From NCBI RefSeq assembly GCF_018294505.1, contig NC_057800.1:174606396-174670395 (forward strand): 64,000 bases of DNA, in the 5' to 3' direction. Source of the DNA: Triticum aestivum. Lineage: Eukaryota > Streptophyta > Magnoliopsida > Poales > Poaceae. A program made the translations under genes and the position numbers. Positions 1 to 10,640 of this stretch are shown in pieces. The first letter of the stretch is position 1, and each line of letters begins with the position of its first letter. Below the pieces are notes generated by a model, which was not told the DNA's origin, made no database searches, and saw only the letters and a list, made by a program, of their open reading frames with translations.

Positions 1-958
1 TGGGCCCGGGGGCTACTGTCGGCGTTCTGGGACGGGGGTCCCCAGACTTGCCTGCCTGCGGCCTACGGCGTGGCTCGAGTGGGGGCCCAGTGCGGCCCAG
101 CTTCATCAGCTCAAGCTGAAGACCCTCGCAAGGGGCCAAGCCTTGCGGGGCGGACGACAAGAGGCTTCCTCAGGAGCAGCCTCATCAGGCAGGCTCGCGA
201 GAAGGCGGAGAGATCAAGGCAGGGGTGCCTCGCGAGGAGCCCGTGACGCAAGCCATGACGATCGAGATTAGGCGGGCGCCAAGCAGGCGCCGGCCTGTGC
301 AGTGTCCTTGTTTCCCCTTCGGTGCAAAGGGAACAAGCACAGTCCAAGGCATCGGGCAAAGGTTACCATTCCGGTGCAACGAGACCAAGACCAGCAGAGT
401 GGCAGGATGGAGGTCACCGTGGAGCCCAAGACGGCGTCATCACCAGTGCTTTTGGCAGCCGAAGACCACCTTTGGTCAGGATAACTTATACTAGATGTTC
501 CCCCATCAAAATGGCCAATTGTTGGCGCCCTTCCCGCTCATTATTTGGGAGAGGGCCTCTATAAATAGGACTAGCCCCCGAAGAGAGAAAGGAGAGGAAA
601 AACAAAGAGACAGGGAGGAAAAGGGAAGAGGGAAGAGAAAGAGAGAGAGAAGAGAGAGAGAGAGATCCGGACCAAGTAGAACACACTGCACCAGCTCAAG
701 AACACCTCTCGCGAGGCCGTTCTTCCCCCTGTATTGTTCATCATCAGCCCCTGAGGCAATCCACCACACCACACACTGGAGTAGGGTATTACACCACATC
801 GGTGGCCCGAACCAGTATAAACCTCGTGTCCTTTGTGTGTTCTTCTTTCCAGCCTAGATTTCTTGCGAGCCATAGAAGCGCGAGTCGATAGGGGAAAGAT
901 CTCCGTGCGCACCCTAGAGTTTGAACCCTAAGGGTCTGCCGGAACCCGAAATCCGACA
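1..958 (+). mobile_element. Gypsy family A element A1, 3' end: polypurine tract and 3' LTR
   Basis: Positions 1-16 are a G-rich polypurine tract ending GGGGGCTAC, as before the 3' LTR of A3. The LTR starts TGTCGG at 17 and ends CCGACA at 958. It matches the LTRs at 5571, 13152, 16682, 22688 and 41229. A TATA box (TATAAATA) lies at 560-567, followed by a GA-rich leader at about 572-666 that is longer than in the other copies. The body of the element lies left of the window. Its insertion point is inside the Copia gag coding sequence that resumes at 959. No coding sequence is present; the many short frames across the LTR are chance. Confidence 0.88.
572..666. repeat. GA-rich simple repeat in the A1 LTR
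   Basis: This is a purine run of GA and GGA units just downstream of the TATA box. The equivalent tract in the A3 LTRs (near 17320 and 23325) is much shorter, so it has expanded here. Confidence 0.75.
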
Positions 959-1791
959 CCGGCCTTCTTATCCGCTAAGTACTTGGGGCAGTTCCGCTTC
1001 CAGTGACCATTTCCCTTACAATAAAAGCACCGAGTCTCGGGCTTGGGTCCATTCTTTGGCTTCTTCCTGGTGACTGATTTACCGGGCGTGGCAACTCCCT
1101 TGCCGTCCTTCTTGAAGTTCTTCTTACCTTTGCCTTTCTTGAAACTAGTGGTTTTATTCACTATCAACACTTGATGTTCCTTTTTGATTTCCATCTCCGC
1201 TGATTTCAGCATTGAATATAACTCAGGAATGGACTTCTCTAGCCCTTGCATATTGTAGTTCATCACAAAGCTCTTGTAGCTAGGTGGAAGCGATTGGAGG
1301 ATCCTGTCAATGACCGAGTCATCTGGAAGATTAATTCCCAGCTGAGACAAGCGGTTGTGCAACCCAGACATTTTGAGTATATGCTCACTGACATAACTGT
1401 CTTCCTCCATATTACAACTGTAGAACTTGTCGGAGACTTCATATCTCTCGACCCGGGCATGAGCTTGGAAAACCATTTTCAGCTTTTGGAACATCTCATA
1501 TGCTCCGTGCTACTCAAAACGTTTTTGGAGCCCCGGTTCTAAGCTGTAAAACATGCCGCACTGAACCAGGGAGTAATCATCACTACGCGACTGCCAGGCG
1601 TTCATAACATCTTGAGTTGCTGGGAAAATGGGTGCGTCACCTAGCGGTGCTTCAAGGACATATGCTTTCTTGGCAGCTATGAGGATGATCCTCAAGTTAT
1701 GGACCCAATCCGTATAGTTGCTACCATCTTATTTCAGCTTGGTTTTCTTTAGGAACGCGTTGAAGTTGAGGGCAACATTAGCATGGGCCAT
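959..1791 (-). pseudogene. gag: Copia gag of C2, broken
   Basis: This encodes the capsid/nucleocapsid part of a BARE/Angela-type Copia polyprotein. The start is the ATG at 1791, in the usual short context opening MAHAN. Recognisable segments include DWVHNLRIILIA near the N-terminus, LQSLPPSYKSFVMNYNMQG in the middle and a zinc knuckle, CFYCKGNGHWKRNC, near 1000. Two in-frame stops break it: a TAA after KTKLK (about 1730) and a TAG before HGAYEM (about 1507). The 3' end is cut by A1 immediately after KYLADKKAG, so protease and the rest of pol are not in the window. It cannot make a full protein. Confidence 0.88.
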
Positions 1792-3046
1792 TTGATCTAC
1801 AAGACATATTGTAAAGACATTTTAGACCAAGTTCATGGTAATTAAGTTCATATAATCAAATTATTTAATGAACTCCCACTCAGATAGACATCCCTCTAGT
1901 CATCCAAGTGATACATGATCTGAATCGACTAGGCTGTGTCCGATCATCACGTGAGACGGACTAGTCATCAACGGTGAACATCTCCATGTTGATCGTATCT
2001 ACTATACGACTCATGTTTGACCTTTTGGTCTCTCGTGTTCCGAGGCCATGTCTGTACATGCTAGGCTCGTCAAGTCAACCTAAGTGTTTTGCATGTGTAA
2101 GTCTGGGTTACACCTGCTGTATGTGAACGTTAGAATCTATCACACCCGATCATCATCTGGTGCTTCGAAATAACGAACATTCGCAACAGTGCACAGTTAG
2201 GGGGAACACTTTTCTTGAAATTTTAGTGAGGGATCATCTTATTTATGCTACCATCGTTCTAAGCAAATAAGATGTAAACATGACAAACATCACATGCAAA
2301 TCATAAAGTGACATGATATGGCCTTTGATCTCCATCTTCGAGGCGCGACATGAACACCATCATCACCGGCATGACACCACGATCTCCATCATCATGATCT
2401 CCATCACCGTGTCTTCATGAAGTTGTCTCGCCAAATATTACTTCTACTACTATGGCTAACAGTTAGCAATAAAGTAAAGTAATTACATGGCATTTTCATT
2501 GACACGCGGGTCATACAATAAATTAAGACAACTCCTATGGCTCCTTCCGGTTGTCATACTCATCGACATGCAAGTCGTGATTCCTATTACAAGAACATGA
2601 TCAATATCATACATCACATATATCATTCATCACATCCTTTTGGCCATATCACATCACATAGCATACCCTGCAAAAACAAGTTAGACGTCCTCTAATTGTT
2701 GTTGCATGTTTTACGTGGCTGCTATGGGTTTCTAGCAAGAATGTTTCTTACCTACGCAAAACCACAACGGTGATATGCCAATTGCTATTTACCCTTCATA
2801 AGGACCCTTTTCATCGAATCAGATCCGACTGGGAGAGACAGACACACGCTAGCCACCTTATGCAACTAGTGCATATCAGTCGGTGGAACCAGTCTCACGT
2901 AAGCGTATGTGTAAGGTCGGTTCGGGCCGCTTCATCCCACAATGCTGCCGAATCAAGATAAGACTAGTAACGGTAAGCAAATTGAACAAATCATCGCCCA
3001 CAACTGCTTTGTGTTCTACTTGTGCATAGAATCTATGCATAGACTT
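1792..3046 (-). other. Untranslated leader of Copia C2
   Basis: This 1.25-kb stretch lies between the primer site and gag. I see no credible coding sequence. It is AT-rich, with runs of ATCTCCATCA-like words near 2330-2420. The first few hundred bases upstream of gag also occur, diverged, upstream of gag in C1 (32340-32499), which supports its being leader. Confidence 0.7.
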
Positions 3047-3060
3047 AGCTCATGATGCCA
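3047..3060 (-). promoter_or_regulatory. Primer-binding site of Copia C2
   Basis: On the minus strand TGGCATCATGAGC lies one base after the LTR end. It is a mutated form of TGGTATCAGAGC, the initiator-Met tRNA complement standard in this Copia group. Confidence 0.7.
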
Positions 3061-3061
3061 C

Positions 3062-3648
3062 TATTGGGGAACGTAGCAATAATTCAAAAAAATTCCTACG
3101 TGTCACCAAGATCAATCTAGGAGATGCTATCAGTGAGAGAGAGGGAGTGCATCTTCATACCCTTGAAGATCGCTAAGCGGAAGCGTTGCAAGAACGCGGT
3201 TGGTGGAGCCGTACACGCAGCAATTCAGATCACGGTCAATTCCGATCTAAGCGCCGAACAATGGCGCCTCCGCGTTCAACACACGTACAACACGGGGACG
3301 TCTCCTCCTTCTTGATCCAGCAAGGTGGGAGTGGAAGTTGAGGGAGAACTCCAACAGCACGACGGCGTGGTGGCGTTGGAGCTCGTGGTTCTCCGGCAGA
3401 GCTTTGCCAAGCGCGACGGAGGAGGAGGAGGTGTTGGAGATTGGGAGGGCTGCGCCAGGGGAAGGGGTGTGGCTGCCCTCCCTCCCCCACTATATATAGG
3501 GGCAAGGGAGAGGGGGCCTCCCCCAAGATGCATCTAGAGGGGGGGGGGGCAAGGGGGAGGCTTGCCCCCCAAGCTAGGTAGGGGGGCGCCCCCTCTAGGG
3601 TTTCCCCCAACCCTAGGCGCATGGGCCCTAGGGGGAGTTGGCGCCCAG
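3062..3648 (-). repeat. C2 5' LTR, piece 1 (3' end of the LTR)
   Basis: The plus strand begins TATTGGGGAACG (ancestral TGTTGGGGAACG), the typical inner end of this LTR group. The piece includes the TATA-like TATATATAGG near 3490 and a G-rich stretch at 3540-3600. It ends at the CCCAG target of the F solo LTR. Long proline-rich frames here are not genes. Confidence 0.85.
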
Positions 3649-5345
3649 TGATGTCTACTACACAACCTTCCTTTTGTAGACGTTGTTGGGCCTCCAAGTG
3701 CAGAGGTTTGTAGGACATTAGCAATTTTCCCTCAAGTGGATGACCTAAGGTTTATCAATCCGTGGGAGGCGTAGGATGAAGATGGTCTCTCTCAAACAAC
3801 CCTGCAACCAAATAACAAAGAGTCTCTTGTGTCCCCAACACACTCAATACAATGGTAAATTGTATAGGTGCACTAGTTCGGCGAAGAGATGGTGATACAT
3901 GTGCAATATGGATGGTAGATATAGGTTTTTGTAATCTGAAAATATAAAAACAGCAAGGTAACTAATGATAAAAGTGAGCACAAACGGTATTGCAATGCAT
4001 TGAATCAAGGCCTAGGGTTCATACTTTCACTAGTGCAAGTTCTCTCAAGAATAATAACATAATTGGATCATATAACTATCCCTCAACATGCAACAAAGAG
4101 TCACTCCAAAGTCACTAATAGCAGAGAACAAACGAAGAGATTATTGTAGGGTACGAAACCACCTCAAAGTTATTCTTTCTGATTGATCTATTCAAGAGTC
4201 CGTAGTAAAATAACATGAAGCTATTCTTTCCGTTCGATCTATCATAGAGTTCGTACTAGAATAACACCTTAAGACACAAATCAACCAAAACCCTAATGTC
4301 ACCTAGATACTCCAATGTCACCTCAAGTATCCGTGGGTATGATTATACGATATGCATCACACAATCTCAGATTCATCTTTTCAACCAACACAAAGAACTT
4401 CAAAGAGTGCCCCAAAGTTTCTATCGAAGAGTCAAGACGAAAACGTGTGCCAACCCCTATGCATAAGTTCACGAGGTCATGGAACTCACAACTTGATCAC
4501 CAAAACATACATCAAGTGGATCACGTGATATCCCATTGTCACCACAGATAAGCACATGCAAGACATACATCAAGTGTTCTCAAATCCTTAAAGACTCAAT
4601 CCGATAAGACAACTTCAAAGGGAAAACTCAATCCATTACAAGAGAGTAGAGGGGGAGAAATATAATAAGATCCAACTATAATAGCAAAGCTCGCGATACA
4701 TCAAGATCGTACCACCTCAAGAACACGAGAGAGAGAGAGAGAGAGATCAAACACATAGCTAATGGTACATACCCTCAGCCCTGAGGGAGAACTACTCCCT
4801 CCTCGTCAAGGAGAGCACCGGGATGATGAAGATGGCCACCGGAGAGGGATTCCCCCCTCCGGCAGGGTGCCAGAACGGGTCTAGATTGGTTTTCGGTGGC
4901 TATGGAGGCTTTTGGCGGCGGAACTCCCGATCTATTCTCTTCATCGATGTTTCTAGGGTATATTGATATATATAGGCAAAAGAAGTCGGTCAGGGGAGCC
5001 ACGAGGGGCCCACGAGGGTGGGGCATGCGCCGATGGGGGTAGGGAGCGCCTCCCTGCCTTGTGGCCACCTCGAAGCTTCCTTGACGTCTACTCCAAGTCT
5101 CGTGGATTGCTTCCGTTCCAAAAATAAGTTTCGTGAAGTTTCAAGTCAATTGGACTCCATTTTATTTTCCTTTTCTGCGATACTCTATAACAAGGAAAAA
5201 AACAGAAACTGGCACTAGGCTCTAGGTTAATAGGTTAGTCCCAAAAATCATATAAAATAGCATATAAATGCATATAAAACATCCAAGGTTGATAATATAA
5301 TAGCCTGGATCAATCAAAAATTATAGATACGTTGGAGACGTATCG
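3649..5345 (-). mobile_element. Solo LTR of family F
   Basis: The 1,697-bp LTR is in reverse orientation: TGATGTCTACTACACAACC at the left, and GGAGACGTATCG at the right where CA has mutated to CG. It is flanked by an exact 5-bp duplication, CCCAG (3644-3648 and 5346-5350). It matches the LTRs at 36212-37884 and 42518-44216. No internal region is present, so LTR-LTR recombination removed it. A GA run at 4726-4745 lies in the part corresponding to R. Confidence 0.93.
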
Positions 5346-5570
5346 CCCAGTCCACCTAGGGGCTGGTTCCCCTCTATATTAAGCCCATAGGGCCCTCCGG
5401 GGCAGGTGGACCCTCCCGGTGGACCCCCGGAACACCTTCGGTAGTCCTGGTACAATACCGGTAACGCCCGAACACTTCCGGCGACCGAATAAGGACTTCC
5501 CATATATAAATCTTCATCTCCGGACCATTTTGAAACTCCTCGTGACCTCCGGGATCTCATCCGGGACTCC
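5346..5570 (-). repeat. C2 5' LTR, piece 2
   Basis: This 225-bp middle segment lies between the F solo LTR and A2. It starts with the duplicated CCCAG and ends with ACTCC, the target of A2. A similar stretch with the same order occurs in the C3 LTR at about 54990-55180. Confidence 0.85.
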
Positions 5571-6485
5571 TGTCGGATTTCGGGTTCCGGCAGACCCTTG
5601 AGGTTCGAACACTGGGGTGTGCGCGGAGATTTCGCCTCCTACCTACCTGCTCCCCTCCGCCTCACTAAGATCTAAGCAATGGAAAGAGCAACACCAAATG
5701 ACACAGGGTTTATACTGGTTCGGCCCACCATTGTGGTGTAATACCCTACTCCAGTGTGTGGTGTGGTGGATTGCCTCTTGGGCTGATGATGATGAACAAT
5801 ACAAGGAAGAACAGCCTCGCGAGGGTCTGCTCTTGGCTGGGGCGATGAACTGCTGGGAGGAGTTCAGTCACCCCTTTCTCTCTCTCTCCCCTTTCTCCGC
5901 CCCCCCTGTTCTATGGGTGGCTGGTCCTATTTATAGAGGCCCTGGTCCTCCTCCCAAATATCGAGCGGGAAGGGAGCCTACAATGGCGGGCTAATTTGAA
6001 GGGGGACAGCTACCAGCTATCCTGACAAAAGTAGTCTTCGCTTGCACAAAGCTCTGGTGGTGACACCGTCTTGGGCTCCACAATGACCTCCATCTTGCAG
6101 TCCTCCTGGTCTTGGTCTTGTTGCACCGAAATGGCAACCTTTTCCTGATGCCTCGGTACTCCGCGGCTACGCTTGCTCCCTTTGCACCAAAGAGGAAAGG
6201 GGGACGCTGCGCGGTCTGGCACCCGCCTGGCGCCCTTGGGTCGTCATGGTTTGCGTCACGGGCACCTCGTGAGGTACCCCGCCTTGATCTCTCCGCCTCC
6301 TCGGGAGCCTGCCTGATGAGGCCGTGCCTGAGGAAGCTCCGCGTCATCCGCCCCGCGAGGTTTGGCCCCTCGCGAGGGTCTTGGGCCTGTGTTGGTGAAG
6401 ATGGGCCGTGCTGGGCCCCCCTTTGGGCCACGCTGCAGGCCGCAGGCAGGCAAGTCTGGGGACCCCCGTTCTGAGAACGCCGACA
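5571..6485 (-). repeat. 3' LTR of A2
   Basis: The plus strand runs TGTCGGATTTCGGG to GAACGCCGACA. The TATAAATA box and the primer-like ends match those of the other A copies. Confidence 0.93.
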
Positions 6486-6500
6486 GTAGCCCCGGGCCCA
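6486..6500 (-). promoter_or_regulatory. Polypurine tract of A2
   Basis: The minus strand reads TGGGCCCGGGGCTAC directly against the 3' LTR, the site priming plus-strand DNA. The next ~100 bp (to about 6602) also match the region before the A3 3' LTR (22565-22687). Confidence 0.8.
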
Positions 6501-6785
6501 AGGCACGCCCGGACTTGGCTGTGCAGGGAGGCGGAAGGGCAAGAGCGAAGCGCCGCGGGCCCTAACAGCCTGCGGCCTTGGGCGCCGCGTGGCGGTTGAT
6601 TGGACGTGGGCGTCTCCACTTCCCCATGGCGCCTCGGCAATCGCACGGATTGATCTAGTCCCTGCATGCAAAGCGGGTCATGATTACCTGCGATCATGGA
6701 GGTCGACGGTTGGCCTTCGCCGGCCATAAGTACGGAACGACGCGCGCCCTTCCAGTTCGTCCCCTCTTGCTTCTCCTTCTTATTC

Positions 6786-7565
6786 ATGGCTCCGTCGAGG
6801 AGGTTCTCGGACGCAGAGAAGGGGAAGGCTCACCAGGTTGAGCCTGCCTCTCTCCCGCCCAAGCGCGGCCGAGGGCGCCCTCGCAAACATCCCGTGGCCA
6901 CCACGGCAGCTCCCTGCGGCCGTGGAGACGATTTCCAGCGCGGCGACGGGCGGATTGTCGTGGCCGGGGGGCGAGCTCCGGTCGTGCGTCCCCCTAGGCC
7001 GCGCTTTCGCGCTGTAGAGGTGCTGCCGGAGTTCGTCGTGTGGTTGGCGGAGCCGACTAGCACCCGGCTTCCGCTCCCTCGCTTCCTCCTCGGTGAGCTT
7101 CCGGCCGGTGCTCCGGCCGACCTCTGGCTTCAGGCCGACGGCTGTTGCAGCCGGGCCTCATGGGTTTCGCTGGAGGTCTCCGCAGCCGGGAGCCTGGCCC
7201 TGGCCTGCGGTTGGCAGACGTTTGCCCGTGCGCGTGGCCTGAGCCGTCGCTGCACCCTGCACTTCAAATTTGACGGTGATGCCACCCTCTACGTGAGGGT
7301 GTTTGGGGAAGATGGTCGCCGCGCAGGGTGCTGCCCCGAGGACGACGACCGCGGCCGGGAACCCAGCTCCGGCGATGATGGGGAAGACAGCGCTCGCGTG
7401 ACCCGCGGCGCTCGGGGCTCCCCAAGCATCTCCGTTTCTTCTTCAGGCGGCGCCTCTTCCAGCAGTGGCCGTGGTCAGCCTCCACGCCGTCGCATCTGCT
7501 TGGGGGGTGGTAGCGTGTCCGCCCACCGTCGTGCCTCGGTGAAGCGCGAGAGGGAGTCTGCCTGA
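6786..7565 (+). CDS. Antisense ORF of A2: AT-hook and B3-like DNA-binding protein
   Basis: This intact ORF is antisense to the A2 pol genes, between the integrase/minisatellite region and the 3' LTR. The frame is open from 6696, but the ATG at 6786 (MAPSRRFSDAEKG) is the likelier start, giving 259 residues. Residues about 26-34 read KRGRGRPRK, a textbook AT-hook that binds the minor groove of AT-rich DNA. Residues about 94-174 look like a plant B3 domain: LPLPRFLLGEL, a conserved Trp, LEV, the GWQTF motif, a loop ending LHFKF and LYVRVF. The C-terminus is acidic then Ser/Gly-rich and basic. It is very GC-rich, like its surroundings. The role is unknown; an element-encoded DNA-binding protein or antisense regulator is inference. 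The B3 assignment is by pattern only. Confidence 0.68.
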   Translation: MAPSRRFSDAEKGKAHQVEPASLPPKRGRGRPRKHPVATTAAPCGRGDDFQRGDGRIVVAGGRAPVVRPPRPRFRAVEVLPEFVVWLAEPTSTRLPLPRFLLGELPAGAPADLWLQADGCCSRASWVSLEVSAAGSLALACGWQTFARARGLSRRCTLHFKFDGDATLYVRVFGEDGRRAGCCPEDDDRGREPSSGDDGEDSARVTRGARGSPSISVSSSGGASSSSGRGQPPRRRICLGGGSVSAHRRASVKRERESA

Positions 7566-8233
7566 GCCCCGGGGGCGGCTCGAGTCTTCCCTGCAGGACG
7601 GTTTAGGCGAGCTGCGCCTGATCTGTTCTTTCTTTTCCTGTTTTCCTGCGTAAAAAAGACAGTAGTGTGGAGCCCCGCGGGGGCGTGTTTGGGTTATTGC
7701 CGTTAATCATCGTTTTGCTTCCGTTATCGTGCCTTCCGGCTATGTGCCCACGTGTGGACAGTTCCCGGCCCCTACCGTGGGGGGGGGGGGCGACCGACCC
7801 AGGCCCCGTGTTCGTGTCGCGATGCCCATGGGGCACGGACTAGAGGTGTGCTCCTGTAATGGACCCAGGTCGTGAACCCTTTGAACGACTTGAACGGGAA
7901 CACTCGCGAGGGCGCTCGGCAGTCCCCCCCCCTCGTGAGGCCTTCCATAAGAGAAACCGAGGCAGGAGAGTGAAAAGTCGAAGAACCACAAGCCAAAGAC
8001 GGCAACAACTTCAATAAAACTTCGAATGAGAAGGAACAAGCCAACTGCGGAAAGCAAATGAAAAGCCGCGTCCGCCACCTAATCTAGTCTTCGACGTCTT
8101 CTCACCAGCGTGGAGCTAAGTGCTGCCACTAGGCGTGGGAGGGAGCCCCAGGGCCTGAGGCCGGCGCTCCTGAGACTCCGGGGCGTGTACAGCCCCAACT
8201 CATTATTACGTGAGAGTGTCACGGGCGGCGAGC
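7566..8233. other. A2 spacer between the antisense ORF and minisatellite
   Basis: I see no coding sequence. It contains a G11 homopolymer near 7780 and short G/C runs. It may include the 3' untranslated part of the antisense gene and the tail of the sense transcript. Confidence 0.6.
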
Positions 8234-8547
8234 TTCACAGGCGTTGGCCTTCTTCACAGGCTCCGGGCCTTTTCCAAAATGCGACAGCTTCACAGGCATT
8301 CACCTTCTTCACAGGCTTCGGGTCTTTTCCAAAACACGACGACTTCACAGGCATTCGCCTTCTTCATAGGCTCCGGGCCTTTTCCAAAATGCGACGGCTT
8401 CACAGGCATTCGCCTTCTTCACAGGCTCCGGGCCTTTTCCAAAACGCGACGGCTTCATAGGCATTCGCCCTCTTCACAGGCTCTGGGCCTTTTCCAAAAC
8501 GCGACGACTTCACAGGCATTCTCCTTCTTCACATGCTCTGGGCCTTT
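8234..8547. repeat. 55-bp minisatellite in A2, about 5.6 copies
   Basis: The unit contains TTCACAGGCATTCGCC, CTTCACAGGCTCCGGG and CCTTTTCCAAAA. It repeats every 55 bp with a few substitutions per copy. It begins just past the integrase stop codon (on the minus strand). Frames through it give repetitive peptides and are not genes. Confidence 0.9.
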
Positions 8548-9907
8548 TTAGGGGTAGAACCTCCGGAGGTGCTGGATGTTCCATGCGTTCTAGACCAGCA
8601 CCCCCTCCTGAGTCTCCAAGCGCGCGGAGCCGGGACTGGAAACATGAACAACCTTGAACGGGCCCTCCCACATGGGAGAAAGCTTGTGCAGTCCCTCCCT
8701 GGAGAGAACACGCCTGAGCACGAGGTCTCCTACCTCGAGAGTTCTGGGGCAGATGTTGCGGCAGTGGTATCGTCGCAGTTCTTGCTGGTACCTCGCCGCT
8801 CACAGCGCGGCTTCTCGGCGACGTTCCTCCCCCAGCACGAGGTCCATCCCTCGCATGGCGTCCTGCTGCGCCTCGTCGAACGCCAGGACCCGTGCGGAGC
8901 AATGTCTGACCTCGTGAGGGAGGACCGCTTCGGCTCCGTAGACCAGGAAGAACGGGGTCTCTCCAGTCGGCTTGGTCGCGGTTGTGCGGATGGACCACAA
9001 CATGGATTGAAGCTCATCGTACCAACCTCTGCCGCAGGCCTCCAACTTCTTCTTGAACGTCCTGGTCTTAAGGCCCCTCAGGACCTCTGCGTTGGCTCGC
9101 TCGGCCTGGCCGTTGCTTCGGGGGTGCGCCACTGAAGCGTAGCATATCTGCGTCCCAAGGTTAGCACAGTATGTTTTGAAGAGGTTACTGGTGAATTGCG
9201 AACCGTTGTCTGTGATGATGCGTTTCGGCACCCCGAACCGGCTCACGATGCCCCTGGTGAACTTGACCGTGGAACCCGCGGGGATGGTACGGACGGCTTC
9301 CACTTCAGCCCATTTGGTGAACTTGTCCACGGCGACGTAGAGGTAGCGGTAGCCCCCTGGCGCCCGAGGAAACGGGCCCAGGATGTCTAGCCCCCCAGAC
9401 TGCGAACGGCCACGAAAGGGGTATAGTCTGCAGGCCTCCTGCCGGCTGATGGATCTGCTTGGCGTGGAACTGGCAGGCCTCACAAGCCTTCACCAGTTCG
9501 ACGGCATCATTGAGTGCGGTAGGCCAATAAAACCCACTGCAGAATGCCTTGCCGACCAGGGTCCGTGATGATGAATGATGTCCACAGTCTCCGCCGTGTA
9601 TGTCCTCCAGCAGCTCCTTTCCTTGCTCCCTGGAGATGCAGCACAAGGATACATCGTTAGGTCGCTTCCGGTAGAGCTCTCCATCCTTGATGCAGTATGC
9701 CGTGGCCAGCCGTGCCACACGCTCTGCCTCCTCCGCCTTCTCTAGCAGGGTCCCTTGTGTTAAGTAACTCCGGAGTTCTGTGATCCAGTCCCCCTCCTGA
9801 GGCTCCATCGTCAGGAGCAGGTGTGCTCCTGAGGCCGGGCCACAGACCGGGGCTCCTGAGGCAGGTGGCTGGGGGAGCTCCTCCCGTGGCTGAGCCGTGT
9901 TTGACAA
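8548..9907 (-). pseudogene. int: A2 integrase, broken
   Basis: The integrase joins retroelement cDNA to the chromosome. The N-terminal HHCC zinc-binding region is visible near 9520-9600 (GHHSSSRTL then CEACQFHAKQ). The core shows LDILGPFP (first Asp), ITDNGSQFTSNLF (second Asp) and GQAERANAEV (catalytic Glu). The C-terminal module contains LSPMWEGPFKV near 8660 and ends at the TAA 8548-8550. A one-base insertion in a G run near 9398 shifts the frame between zinc finger and core, and another shift near 8800 separates core and C-terminus. The segment upstream is in frame with RNase H except for one TGA. Confidence 0.87.
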
Positions 9908-9979
9908 TGACAGCAGGGCTAAGGGCTTGAAGAGCCGCTCCTCGAAAACGCCAGGCTCCTGAGGTAACCGCCTGGACGC

Positions 9980-10640
9980 TCATTTGGCGATATCGTCGGC
10001 CTCCTGATTGGTGCCACGGGGCACATGCTGCAACTGCAACCCCCAGAACCGCTTCTCCATCCTGCGGACCTCCACAAGGTAGGCTTCCATGTGCTCATCT
10101 TTTGGCTCGTACACCTTGTTGGAGAAATTGACCAGGAGCTGCGAATCGCCCTTGATGGTGAGGCGTTTCACCCCCAGGGCAGCTGCGGCCTTCAAGCCCG
10201 CTATTAAACCTTCATACTCCTCTATGTTGTTGGAGACCTTTTCACCTCGCTGGAAACAGAGCTGCACAGCATAGTAGAGCTTGTCCTGAGTGGGCGATAT
10301 AAGCACCGCCCCAGCCCCTGCGCCATGCCTGGAGAACGCTCCATCGAAATACATGACCCAGCCTTCTGGCACCTCGCTTCCCGGGGAGAGGGACCGATCC
10401 TCGCCGGCCTTGAGGCCTGGTGCCTCCGTCCATTCTGCCACAAAATCCGCCAACGCTACTCCCTTGATGACTCTGGTCGTGCTAAATTCGAGCTGAAACG
10501 CTTGCAGTTCTATGTTCCACTCAGCGACCCTTCCAGCTGAGTTCGGGCTCCTGAGCTCTCTCTCCAGGGGGTATGATGAGAAGACCTTGATGGGGTGGCC
10601 CTGAAAATAGTGCCGCAGCTTGCACGAGGAGGAGTTTCTG
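9980..10640 (-). pseudogene. rnh: A2 RNase H, broken at its end
   Basis: It degrades the RNA strand during reverse transcription. Visible motifs are MYFDGAFS (first Asp), NNIEEYEGLIAGL (Glu), IKGDSQLLV (Asp) and NQEADDIA at the end, the plant Gypsy pattern. The domain is open, but a TGA at 9980-9982 interrupts the link to integrase; the same frame reopens into the zinc-finger region. Upstream, near 10640, a small deletion shifts frame relative to RT, between KLLL and KLRHYFQ. Confidence 0.86.

Noticed and set aside
3236..3724. 162-codon proline-rich frame on the minus strand
   Set aside because: It lies across the C2 LTR and the edge of the F solo LTR. Composition (C/G runs) explains it, and no domain is visible.
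8110..8551. Two overlapping plus-strand frames with repeated HRHSPSSQAPGLFQ peptides
   Set aside because: They are products of the 55-bp minisatellite, which is open in more than one frame, and have no independent coding sign.
8533..9135. 200-codon plus-strand frame opposite the integrase
   Set aside because: It is a mirror frame of GC-rich integrase coding sequence; all recognisable motifs are on the minus strand.
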